From: JAVZLQ01 sp049700035
Lineage (GTDB): Archaea > Thermoproteota > Bathyarchaeia > Bathyarchaeales > Bathycorpusculaceae
Assembly: GCA_049700035.1 (NCBI GenBank)
Contig: JBNAWC010000020.1
Coordinates: 1 to 20,063, forward strand
DNA length: 20,063 bases
Reading direction: 5' to 3'
Shown: positions 1-6,789 of the stretch, one piece after another
How positions within the stretch are numbered: position 1 is the stretch's first letter
How the letters are laid out: each line of letters starts with the position of its first letter
Position numbers and translations under genes: made by a program
The notes under the pieces: model-generated
What the model saw: the letters and a program-made list of their open reading frames with translations, nothing else
What the model was told of the DNA's origin: nothing
Database searches by the model: none

Positions 1-1044
1 CCGCCAATTAGAGAAGACACAAGCCTATACGATTTGCCAGAATTCTGGTTTGGAAAATCCATAGACGACATTGTTGGTTTTCGCTCCTTGCTCATAAGGG
101 GGAAATACCGCGTTCACGTGCAAAAGTTTGAGGCAGCAGGAAAAATAATTGAAAAAACGCGTGAACTGGCTTTGGCTGTTAACCCAGTTGATGTCGAGTT
201 AATGTTGAAGAAGAAGCCGAGAGGCTTCATACTTTTAGATGATGAAGTTCAACCATTCGGCCCATCAGCGCCCATCAGAAATATGCTTGTGAGCAACGCC
301 AGATGGGACCATCAGATTGAGAAGGCGTATTATGATACGGATTTGAGGGCTGCAGAGGCTGTTACGGAACTATATGGCAAAGGCGTTCTTGTAACAAAAA
401 TTCAGAGGGCTTTTAGCGTCGGCGCTTTCGGCTTAAAAAGCAATAGGCGGCTTGTGCCAACACGCTGGAGCATAACAGCAGTTGACAGCATCGTCTCAAA
501 ACAACTGATGGAAAAAGTGAAGACTTTTCCAGAAATAAGCGAATACCGCGTTTATGAATCGCGCTACCTAGACAACATTTTCGAAGTTTTAATGATTCCA
601 AGCTCGTGGAGTTATGAGGCTATTGAGGCATGGTATCCTGGAACCGTTTGGAACCCAAGCGGCAAAAGCGTCGTCATGTACTCGGATTGGGAAGGCTATG
701 ATGGAAGAACAACATACGCGGAAATCGGCGGATGCTATTACGCGGCGCGCTTGGCTGTTTGCGAACAACTTGTCAAGGAACAGAGACAAGCAACAGTTAT
801 TGTTTTACGTGAGGCTCATCCAGGCTACATAATGCCAGTTGGCGTCTGGCAGGTTAGAGAAAACGTTAGGAACGCCATGCGGCAGAAGCCTTACACCTTT
901 AAGAGTTTGGATGAAGCCTTAAAGTTTATTGCAAGCAGATTTCAGATTCCAATCCAACGTTGGGTGATGCGCAGCGTACTTTTGAAAAATGCACTTTTCC
1001 AGAAGAAAATAACAGACTTTTTGGCAAGACAGCCTGCCGCATAA
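1..1044 (+). CDS. nreA: NreA-type archaeal DNA repair protein, 5' end cut off by the window
   Basis: The reading frame is open from base 1, so the start lies outside the window; the TTG at 34 is only the first start-like codon inside. The protein resembles the archaeal Nre family (DUF650/DUF651), whose members act in DNA damage tolerance and bind the PCNA clamp. Family-like stretches include the N-terminal FWFGKSIDDIVGFRSLLIRG region, the central LVPTRWSITAVDS segment and the later YSDWEGYDGRTTYAEIGGCYYAAR block. Fourteen residues from the C-terminus is QKKITDFL, which matches a PCNA-interacting (PIP) box, Q-x-x-I/L-x-x-F-aromatic or aliphatic. That tail position is where Nre proteins are known to carry the motif. 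About 350 residues are visible, and family members are roughly 400, so only a short N-terminal part, possibly with a metal-binding segment, is missing. The family call is confident; the exact role in this organism is inferred. Confidence 0.87.
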   Translation, partial: PPIREDTSLYDLPEFWFGKSIDDIVGFRSLLIRGKYRVHVQKFEAAGKIIEKTRELALAVNPVDVELMLKKKPRGFILLDDEVQPFGPSAPIRNMLVSNARWDHQIEKAYYDTDLRAAEAVTELYGKGVLVTKIQRAFSVGAFGLKSNRRLVPTRWSITAVDSIVSKQLMEKVKTFPEISEYRVYESRYLDNIFEVLMIPSSWSYEAIEAWYPGTVWNPSGKSVVMYSDWEGYDGRTTYAEIGGCYYAARLAVCEQLVKEQRQATVIVLREAHPGYIMPVGVWQVRENVRNAMRQKPYTFKSLDEALKFIASRFQIPIQRWVMRSVLLKNALFQKKITDFLARQPAA

Positions 1045-1148
1045 CCAAGCGCTTAAGCAAAAAATTAAAGTCGGATGGCGTTTAATGGACGGGGCGGCGG
1101 TAAACCACGCGTAAAAAGAAGCGCGAAATTTCAAAAGCAATCCGTGAC

Positions 1149-1451
1149 GTGCTGAAGGGGTTATACACCGCCATTTACGGCTTCGTATTGCACTCTTTCA
1201 AGAGTATAAACAGAAAAGTAAGGTCAAAGTTTCCAGTTTGGCGCATGAAGGAAGAAACAGCCGAGCACGTGCATGCTGCTGTTAAGGTTTTCAAATTCGT
1301 AGTTTTGCCAGCAAGCTTAATCTTTGTATTTGCGAATTTCTACTTTTTAGGCGAAAATTCCGTTGCACCCATGCTGTGGGGCATACTTGTATTCTTCTAC
1401 AGCAACTTCCTACCAGACTTACCATCGCGCGCGCGATTTATCGCATATTAA
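1149..1451 (+). pseudogene. N-terminal remnant of a membrane protein, truncated at a rearrangement junction
   Basis: This is a 100-residue ORF starting at GTG. Residues 1-40 are basic (repeated K and R), followed by two hydrophobic stretches at about 49-69 and 76-90 that look like membrane segments. The piece GILVFFYSNFLPDLPS resembles archaeal membrane proteins of the membrane-bound metal-dependent hydrolase type, where an LPD motif follows a helix; that family link is tentative. The ORF ends eight residues after LPDLPS, inside a 14-bp palindrome, and is followed by part of an unrelated antiporter in another frame. It is therefore probably the 5' part of a longer gene that lost its remainder. 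The frame is open upstream back to a TAA at 1101 with a lysine- and arginine-rich readthrough but no ATG, so the true start is uncertain. I cannot tell whether the piece is still expressed. Confidence 0.45.
1424..1437. repeat. 14-bp perfect palindrome at a gene-fusion junction
   Basis: ATCGCGCGCGCGAT is identical to its reverse complement. It sits exactly where the truncated membrane-protein ORF stops resembling its family and the antiporter remnant begins. Its alternating CG core stands out from the AT-rich surroundings. It could be the scar of a microhomology-mediated deletion, or the place where an assembler or amplification chimera joined two fragments. Confidence 0.7.
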
Positions 1452-1453
1452 AG

Positions 1454-1897
1454 ATGGAGAGAACCCAAAGCGTTGTTGTCGATGCTGGACTAAAAAGGTT
1501 TAAGTCTGAAATCGCCTTTCTCTTAAGAACATTCTTCTTCGTTTACATCGGATTAATAGTGACAATAGGCGACATGGCAACAATCATAATTGGAATAATC
1601 CTATCTTTAGCACTACTTTTGACCAGATTCGGCGCAGTAACAATAGCAACAAAAGGCTCCAGCGAACTATCATGCGAACGCCCAATAATGAGCGCACTAT
1701 TAACAAGAGGACTGGCAGCAGCCGTCCTAGCAACACTACCAATGCAATACACTGATCCGACACTGTATCCAGAGGCTGGTCCAATTTTCCAAGCCTTAGG
1801 ACCGCTTTACATCAACCTCGCGGTCATAATAATCCTCTCTACAGCAATAATAGCCACTGTGGGAATTCCGTTATTTAAACAGAAGAAAAGGCTATAG
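1454..1897 (+). pseudogene. C-terminal fragment of a CPA1/NhaP-type Na+/H+ antiporter
   Basis: From ATG 1454 the frame encodes 147 residues. FLLRTFFFVYIGLIV and SALLTRGLAAAVLATLP are characteristic of the last membrane helices of CPA1 sodium/proton exchangers. Hydrophobic stretches at roughly 18-38, 40-55, 75-90 and 117-138 fit the final helices of the transporter domain. A complete protein would be about 400 residues. The N-terminal two thirds, including the helix with the ion-binding aspartates, are absent upstream, where the sequence belongs to a different protein. The frame can be extended back to ATG 1376, but those residues do not look like transporter. On its own this piece cannot be a working antiporter, so I call it a remnant, either from a real deletion or from misassembly. 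Confidence 0.7.
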
Positions 1898-1926
1898 GAG
1901 ACTTGTTTTAAGTTTGCTTGGACAAA

Positions 1927-1942
1927 TTTTTTATATAAAAAA
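1927..1942 (+). promoter_or_regulatory. Strong palindromic TATA box
   Basis: TTTTTTATATAAAAAA is a perfect 16-bp palindrome containing a near-ideal archaeal TATA element. Transcription would begin about 25 bases further on, near 1958-1962, only a few bases before the ribosome binding site of the tiny ORF at 1971. Being symmetrical, it could direct transcription both ways, but there is no minus-strand gene nearby. Confidence 0.6.
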
Positions 1943-1970
1943 CTGCAATTATAAATTCGAGGTCAATACA

Positions 1971-2024
1971 GTGGCCAAATCTAAGGCAAAAAAGAAAAAG
2001 GGGAAGGAAAAGAAAACCAAATAG
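1971..2024 (+). CDS. Tiny lysine-rich peptide, 17 residues
   Basis: GTG at 1971 opens MAKSKAKKKKGKEKKTK, followed by TAG. Eleven of the 17 residues are lysine. Three signals argue for a real gene: a strong TATA box 29-44 bases upstream, the ribosome binding site GAGGT at 1959-1963 seven bases before the GTG, and a T-rich stretch at 2055-2066 suited to termination. The predicted transcript of roughly 105 bases would contain little else. A peptide this basic would be expected to bind RNA, ribosomes or DNA, comparable in character to the very small ribosomal proteins such as eL41, although the sequence does not match eL41. An alternative is that the transcript is a small non-coding RNA and the ORF is incidental. 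Function unknown. Confidence 0.45.
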   Translation: MAKSKAKKKKGKEKKTK

Positions 2025-2054
2025 AATGTTGGCAGCGACGGTCTGGATCTCCCC

Positions 2055-2066
2055 ATTTTTCTTTTA
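2055..2066 (+). terminator. T-rich terminator after the tiny ORF
   Basis: A run of pyrimidines, nearly all T, follows CCCC about 30 bases after the stop of the tiny ORF. Archaeal transcription commonly ends at such oligo-T tracts without a hairpin, and I see no convincing stem here. Confidence 0.4.
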
Positions 2067-2145
2067 TCACCGCCCAAAAAGCATAACAACTTAACGGTAA
2101 ACATTTAAATTATCACTGGCTTTTAAAATCTAGAATGGTGGACAA

Positions 2146-3771
2146 TTGTCTCAAGAAATTAGGCAGTTATTGTTCCCATTTTCCATAAATTCTGAAAGCC
2201 GCGAAGAACCATTCACAGAGGAAATGGAAAAAGCCGCAATCTTCTGTTTCGCTGAACTAGAAAGGGCAAAGGGGGGAGGCTTAATCCTAAAACAGCCAGA
2301 GGAAAAACTGGCCTTTATCGTTGAAGGCGTTTATCCATTCTGGCTTATCCCATGGAAGAAGAGAAGCCTACTCTTTGATGGACTAGGCAAGACGAGCCAT
2401 AACTTTGTATATAATGTTTTGCCAGACGCAAAAAACTTTATGGAAGGCGCTAAAAGGAGCGCCAAAGATTTGGAAACATTCGTCTCCTTTCTATCTGAAA
2501 ATTTGAACTATTTTCAGCAACCCTCAGCCAAAAAGGAATTAACGCTAAATGGTTTGATTGCCGATGTCGGCATCCTCACTGAATTTTCCTCACATTTTCG
2601 TGAAGCAAAAGAGATTGAAAAACCATTAACGGATATGCTGAAGCTACCTTTAACAATGGATGAATCGCGTACATATTCGGTAGTTCAAGAAATTGAAAAC
2701 GCTAAAACCTTGTTTAAGGAAGAAGTTGAATGCCTTTATGAAAGTATGAAATTTATAAATAAGCAAACACAAGCGTTCACTCGTGAACTTTATGAACAAA
2801 TAAAAGCTACGAAGGAGGATTTTAGCAAGAAAATAAAGGAGCAAGAAGCCATAACAAAGTCGAAGATTAAAAGCGTAAACGAGGAATTCGACGAGAAGAT
2901 AAAGAAACTCGCTAAGGATTTTGAGAAGAAGCTCCTTCCTCTGCAGAAGGAGAAAATTAAGCTTGAAAAGGCAAAGGAGCAGTTGCAAAACAGAATTGAA
3001 CGCTACAAGATTGATGCAAAAACTTGTGCCACAAAAAAGGATGCTATTGGCGAGAAAAAATGGAAAGAAAAAATCAACCAGAGCAAGAAGGAGATTTCTG
3101 AAATAGAAAAGCAAATAAAAAATGTGAAAGCGGAGATTGAAAAAATTGAAGAAAACAAGTCTGAAGAGAACTTTAGGCTAAAATCAGAATGGGAAAACAA
3201 GGTTAATGAGGCAAAAAGGGATTTACTTGAACTTGAGGCAACGCGAGACGCAAAGATTGAATTTTTCAGACAAAAAGCGGAAAGTCTTGAAAGCTTGACT
3301 TCGGCGATAACTGAAAGAATTGATAAAGTAGCAAAGGCGAGAATAACGAATCTTAATGAGATTGAAAACTTGGGAATGGAACAGAAAATAAGAACGATAA
3401 CCTTGGTTTATGTGCCATTCTACGTGGCTTGCTACCAGTTTGAGTTGAAAAATCGCTATGTCATATTCTCGCCTTCATTCGCAAATAGCATAGGTTTAAC
3501 AACGAAAATTAAAGGAGCGTTAGGCATGGCTAAAATAAAGCAGTTTCTTACTCCACGTTTTGACGCGTTGACACAATTTTTAAGTAAGCTCCCAACAGTA
3601 ATAGAGCAGAACGTTGCCTTTGAAAGGGAGATATTTGAAGAGGGAAGTAGACTTAACATTTTGAAGCGAAGTGGAATTCGAGAAAAAATTGCCGCTTTGT
3701 TAAAGCAGTTTAGGGATGAGGGGTGGTTTTCGGAGAAGGAATATGAAAGTTTCAGTCAGAAACTTGCTTGA
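2146..3771 (+). CDS. Large coiled-coil protein of unknown function
   Basis: I do not recognise this 541-residue protein. Residues 1-190 look globular and include an aromatic stretch, VEGVYPFWLIPWKKRSLLF. Residues about 195-405 are a long, highly charged helical region rich in K and E with heptad-like spacing, broken near 285-300; this is a coiled coil. Residues about 415-541 are globular again, with YVPFYVACYQFELKNRYVIF near the start and a helical end. There is no signal peptide or clear membrane helix. The layout, two globular ends separated by a coiled coil, resembles rod-like structural or tethering proteins, but no ATPase motif is present, so it is not an SMC or Rad50. Start: TTG 2146, with GGTGG five to nine bases upstream and a TATA-like TTTAAAT at 2104-2110. 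The ATG at 2135 is out of frame. The gene ends six bases before the convergent ppa. Confidence 0.75.
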   Translation: MSQEIRQLLFPFSINSESREEPFTEEMEKAAIFCFAELERAKGGGLILKQPEEKLAFIVEGVYPFWLIPWKKRSLLFDGLGKTSHNFVYNVLPDAKNFMEGAKRSAKDLETFVSFLSENLNYFQQPSAKKELTLNGLIADVGILTEFSSHFREAKEIEKPLTDMLKLPLTMDESRTYSVVQEIENAKTLFKEEVECLYESMKFINKQTQAFTRELYEQIKATKEDFSKKIKEQEAITKSKIKSVNEEFDEKIKKLAKDFEKKLLPLQKEKIKLEKAKEQLQNRIERYKIDAKTCATKKDAIGEKKWKEKINQSKKEISEIEKQIKNVKAEIEKIEENKSEENFRLKSEWENKVNEAKRDLLELEATRDAKIEFFRQKAESLESLTSAITERIDKVAKARITNLNEIENLGMEQKIRTITLVYVPFYVACYQFELKNRYVIFSPSFANSIGLTTKIKGALGMAKIKQFLTPRFDALTQFLSKLPTVIEQNVAFEREIFEEGSRLNILKRSGIREKIAALLKQFRDEGWFSEKEYESFSQKLA

Positions 3772-3777
3772 AGATGA

Positions 3778-4311
3778 CTACTTTTTGTTCAGTTCCTTGA
3801 ACTTGTTAATGGCGTAGTTGACTATTTCCATGGCTTGCTTGGCGTTTTTCCATTCCTTAAATTTAACCCACTTGTGCGGTTCAAGACGCTTATACGTTTC
3901 AAAGAACTCTTGAATTTCAACAAGCTGATGTCTGTGAACGTCGCTTATGTCCATGTATCCATCAAACCTAGCATCGTTTACAAGAACAGACAATATTTTG
4001 GGGTCTTCACCCTTCTCATCCTCAATTACCAGTGCGCCTATGACGCGTACCTTAACTATGCATCCAACTTCCAACGGTTCATAGCTTAAAACCATGATGT
4101 CAAGTGGGTCTTCATCGTCAAACCATGTTTGCGGAACAAAACCGTAATCTACTGGAAAAACTACGGATGACGGTATGATGCGGTCCAGAACGAACGTCTC
4201 CCATTGGAGATGATATTCATACTTATCTCTCGAGCCACTTATGACCTCGACAACCATATTGAGCAGCTGGGGCGGCTTATCGCCTGGCGGAATATCCTTC
4301 CAGATGTTCAT
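3778..4311 (-). CDS. ppa: Inorganic pyrophosphatase, family I
   Basis: The enzyme hydrolyses pyrophosphate to phosphate in the cytoplasm, pulling forward reactions such as tRNA charging and nucleic acid synthesis. The Mg-binding signature D-E-D-P-L-D-I lies at residues 66-72. DKYEY near 29-33, LDRI at 42-45, PVDYGFVPQT at 53-62 and the second metal site DEKGEDPK at 98-105 all fit family I. From ATG 4311 the protein is 177 residues, the usual archaeal size. The frame is open further, to 4419, but those 36 extra residues do not resemble the family and would overlap the gene upstream, so I chose the internal ATG. It is the last gene of a minus-strand run after nucS and the MBL-fold gene, with a 58-base gap that could hold its own promoter. 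Confidence 0.95.
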   Translation of the reverse strand: MNIWKDIPPGDKPPQLLNMVVEVISGSRDKYEYHLQWETFVLDRIIPSSVVFPVDYGFVPQTWFDDEDPLDIMVLSYEPLEVGCIVKVRVIGALVIEDEKGEDPKILSVLVNDARFDGYMDISDVHRHQLVEIQEFFETYKRLEPHKWVKFKEWKNAKQAMEIVNYAINKFKELNKK

Positions 4312-4369
4312 GCTCAAACCCAAAACCAGATTGCTGAACCAACTAATTACCCTTTTCCTCGAAACAGCC

Positions 4370-5281
4370 CTATTCGCTTTTAAGCATTCGCCTTTCAAAT
4401 CTAAACTCTTTTTCAGCATGCTTCGCGTATAATTCCTTCCTCAAAGCCTCAAGCATCTCAATCTTTCTTCCGCAAAACTCTGCGGCAGTTAACACCTTTA
4501 CGCCACGCTTTTCTGCTTCTTCGTAAACTGGCTTAATCCTCAACTTATAATTTAAATCCCTTAGAAAATGGTGGTCTAAAACAAGCGTGTGAACACGCGT
4601 TTGTTTTACGGCTTTAACAAGGTTGCTGTTTGAGATTTCAAGGCTCTTGAATGAATAACGATAACCAAGCATGTAAGTCATTGGACCGTCAACAAATAGG
4701 ATGTCTGGCTTTTCTTCAAGAATGAAGCTTATCTGCTCATCAAGCGATGGACCCTCAACATCAGACGTGAACAGAAAGCTTTCGCCATCACATTTAATGT
4801 TGACTTCTGCCACATATCCAAGACGCGGATTCGTTCCGTGGCAAACAGCCTTTGAAAATTTTATTGTTGTTTTTCCAAACTGGAAGCTTCTGCCATCAGC
4901 AATTTCAAGTTTTTTAGGCATACCCCTTATCGCTTCAAGGAAAAAAGCCGCACGCCCCTTCTGACTTCTGTTTATGTTTTCTGTCGGATTCTTTATGAAC
5001 AAAGTCTTGTTCCTGTAAAGTTCTGGATAATCAGGGTCATGATGGTCATAATGATAATGCGTAACCACCAACACGTCAGCGTCCTCTGCAAAGCGCTTTA
5101 TGGTTTCCCAAGCTTCGTCAAGCCTCTGCCACTCAAGCGGATGAGGCTCTAAACCATAACGCAAAGGCGCAAGGGAAGCGCCAGGGTCTATGAGGACCCG
5201 TAAGTCGTCTGTTTCAACAAATGTTGCCATTGAACGGACGCCGAAACTGTCAAAGGCTAATGGAACAATTCTGCGAATCAT
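4370..5281 (-). CDS. Metallo-beta-lactamase-fold hydrolase, UPF0282 type
   Basis: The 303-residue protein has the metal-binding motif T-H-Y-H-Y-D-H-H at residues 74-81, an early strand ending in LIDPG at 30-34, a further histidine in AVCHGTNPRLGY, an aspartate in FTSDVEGPS and a late histidine pair in LVLDHHFLRD. These are the usual zinc ligands of the metallo-beta-lactamase fold in order. Overall it fits the archaeal UPF0282 group, whose substrate is not established. The beta-CASP and glyoxalase signatures are absent, so I do not assign a nuclease or thioesterase activity. Its ATG overlaps the nucS stop by four bases (ATGA), so translation of the two is probably coupled. Confidence 0.85.
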   Translation of the reverse strand: MIRRIVPLAFDSFGVRSMATFVETDDLRVLIDPGASLAPLRYGLEPHPLEWQRLDEAWETIKRFAEDADVLVVTHYHYDHHDPDYPELYRNKTLFIKNPTENINRSQKGRAAFFLEAIRGMPKKLEIADGRSFQFGKTTIKFSKAVCHGTNPRLGYVAEVNIKCDGESFLFTSDVEGPSLDEQISFILEEKPDILFVDGPMTYMLGYRYSFKSLEISNSNLVKAVKQTRVHTLVLDHHFLRDLNYKLRIKPVYEEAEKRGVKVLTAAEFCGRKIEMLEALRKELYAKHAEKEFRFERRMLKSE

Positions 5282-6075
5282 TGCGTCGCTTCCTCCTTAA
5301 AAAATGACTCCAATTTTCGCGCTTCTGTCCTTTTCAAGATTTCTGCGCATTTCTTTGGGTCTAAAGCCTTAAACTCCAACCCAAGAGTTAACAGCAACTT
5401 TTGAACGTCCCTTGCAATGTTCGGCGCAGCGAGAATCCCTCTGATTTCTCTGTTCGATTTATCCTTAATCGCTTCTATATATTTTGCGAGTTGAAGCACA
5501 GCCTCTTTGCCAGCCGTTTTGCGTTTGATCTCCACAACAACGAGTTTTCCATTCTTGTCCACGCCATAAACATCTACAAAGCCAGGCTCAACCTTTTTCT
5601 CGTAACTTATAGGCTTGAAGCCTTCCTCCAAAATTGAGGGTTCAGATAGTATAGCTTTGTGCATGTCCTCCTCGCTTGCGTAAAGCGCAAATTCTCCAGA
5701 ATCAACTAGACTTAGAGCTGAAACCAGCTTAATTTCGTCGAAAAACACCTTAACGGATTCTGGTGGTTTCTGCCTGACAGCGTGAATCTCCAATATGGCG
5801 TTTCGAGTTTGGACGTGGAAGATGCAGCCTGGCGGCTGCCAGTTGACTGGTTCGTAGCCAACTGAACGGTGAACAAGCAGTGAGCCGTCCTCCTTGATGA
5901 TTAGCATGCGTTCTCCTGGTTCAAGTTTTGATTTTGCCCTGCCAATATAGTGCGCCCAGCATTTGCCAACCAAAAGCAATGTTTTGTGGCGGAGAACCGC
6001 CTCTCTAACAACTTTTTCGGCTTCTGTAACATTTGGGTTTACCAGAACAGTTAGTGGCTTTTGTTCTGTCAACAT
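5278..6075 (-). CDS. nucS: Endonuclease NucS/EndoMS
   Basis: NucS is a PCNA-associated nuclease that cuts mismatched or branched DNA; in archaea and actinobacteria without MutS/MutL it provides mismatch repair. The 265-residue protein has the family's two parts: an N-terminal DNA-binding and dimerisation half, and a RecB-like nuclease half from about residue 130. Catalytic residues are visible: D168 in GFVDVYGVD and E182-x-K184 in VVVEIKRK. SEPSILEEGFKP just before them is also typical. Near the end, A252-R-K-L255-E-S-F258-F259 resembles a PCNA-interacting box that lacks the usual first glutamine. ATG 6075 is the natural start. It heads a probable operon with the MBL-fold gene (4-base overlap) and ppa, and diverges from a methyltransferase gene 56 bases away. 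Confidence 0.93.
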   Translation of the reverse strand: MLTEQKPLTVLVNPNVTEAEKVVREAVLRHKTLLLVGKCWAHYIGRAKSKLEPGERMLIIKEDGSLLVHRSVGYEPVNWQPPGCIFHVQTRNAILEIHAVRQKPPESVKVFFDEIKLVSALSLVDSGEFALYASEEDMHKAILSEPSILEEGFKPISYEKKVEPGFVDVYGVDKNGKLVVVEIKRKTAGKEAVLQLAKYIEAIKDKSNREIRGILAAPNIARDVQKLLLTLGLEFKALDPKKCAEILKRTEARKLESFFKEEATQ

Positions 6076-6131
6076 TCATCCAATAAATTTACAAGAACAT
6101 TAACTACATAAGACTTCTGAGAAGAACATCC
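6076..6131. promoter_or_regulatory. Divergent promoter region between nucS and the methyltransferase
   Basis: Fifty-six AT-rich bases separate two genes pointing apart, so both promoters must lie here or inside the genes. ATAAATTTA near 6083-6091 is a plausible TATA box for the plus-strand gene, leaving a leader of about 20 bases. For nucS the candidate is the TAGTTAAT-like stretch read in reverse near 6094-6103, which would give an almost leaderless message. Confidence 0.4.
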
Positions 6132-6686
6132 ATGAACGAGTGGAACAAAAAACGCGAGATAATGCGGCGTTACGATTTAACGGCGCATTTGTATGATATG
6201 CGTTACGCTGATGAACAGAAACAAAAGATTGAGGCTGCACTTGAAGAGATAACGATTAAGAAGCATTGTTTAGTTTTGGATGTTGGTTGCGGAACTGGAA
6301 TTCTTTTCAACTATTTTGTCGAAAAGGCAAAGAGCGTTGTTGGGTTGGATATTTCGAGGAAAACCTTGCAAGAGGCAAAGAAAAGAGCTAAAAATCTTGA
6401 AAATGTGTATTTGGTTTTGGCTGATGCTGACAACATGCCATTTAGAGAAAACTTTTTTGACTATGTTTTTGGCGTTACAGTTCTTCAGAACATGCCAGCG
6501 CCAGCTAAAACTTTAATGGAGGTTAGGCGTGTTGCAGAGGGAAAAGCCAAAATAATTGTCACTGGCATGAAGAAGGCTTTTACGCTGGAGCAATTTCAGC
6601 AGTTGTTGTCCGCCGCCAACTTGAAAGCCATTGCAGTTAAAGTTGAAAACTTGAATTGTTATGTGGCTGTTTGCGTCAAACTTTAA
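6132..6686 (+). CDS. Class I SAM-dependent methyltransferase, small
   Basis: The 184-residue protein has the SAM-binding motif I VLDVGCGTG at residues 48-56, the acidic end of strand 2 in VVGLDIS, a DADNMPF motif where the adenine contact lies, and a FDYVFGVTVLQNM segment typical of the Methyltransf_11 group. An N-terminal helix with YDLTAHLYDMRYADEQ precedes the fold, as in UbiE-like enzymes. The C-terminal part is short, so it lacks a large substrate-recognition domain. The substrate cannot be read from the sequence. It stands alone between nucS and the polyferredoxin gene. Confidence 0.8.
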   Translation: MNEWNKKREIMRRYDLTAHLYDMRYADEQKQKIEAALEEITIKKHCLVLDVGCGTGILFNYFVEKAKSVVGLDISRKTLQEAKKRAKNLENVYLVLADADNMPFRENFFDYVFGVTVLQNMPAPAKTLMEVRRVAEGKAKIIVTGMKKAFTLEQFQQLLSAANLKAIAVKVENLNCYVAVCVKL

Positions 6687-6712
6687 TGTGAAAATTTTGC
6701 AAAGTTAAAACT

Positions 6713-6722
6713 AAACTATATA
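6713..6722 (+). promoter_or_regulatory. Candidate TATA box for the polyferredoxin-HdrA operon
   Basis: AACTATATAT lies 77 bases before the polyferredoxin ATG, predicting a start near 6745. A second TATA-like stretch, GCTATATTTC at about 6738-6748, would give a shorter leader. No obvious ribosome binding site precedes ATG 6790. Confidence 0.35.
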
Positions 6723-6789
6723 TGAAGGTTCAACATAGGCTATATTTCCATTATAAGTGGCATATCAATCGTAGGTTGGCTGCTTCAAG

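Noticed and set aside
919..1140. A minus-strand 73-residue frame after nreA
   Set aside because: Most of it lies opposite the conserved nreA C-terminus, and no promoter or ribosome binding site supports it.
1045..1148. A hairpin or small RNA between nreA and the membrane-protein remnant
   Set aside because: Only short, bulged pairing (GCGTTTA with TAAAccaCGC) and two 8-bp palindromes are present; there is no T-tract or promoter.
2650..3114. A 154-residue minus-strand frame rich in leucine and phenylalanine
   Set aside because: It is the antisense image of the lysine- and glutamate-rich coiled coil; it has no ribosome binding site or family resemblance.
4312..4419. A 36-residue N-terminal extension of the pyrophosphatase
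   Set aside because: It does not resemble the family, overlaps the upstream gene by about 50 bases, and ATG 4311 gives the usual 177-residue length.
4701..4964. A plus-strand ORF of 87 residues inside the MBL-fold gene
   Set aside because: It is a shadow of the zinc-hydrolase coding sequence, which has intact metal-binding motifs on the other strand.
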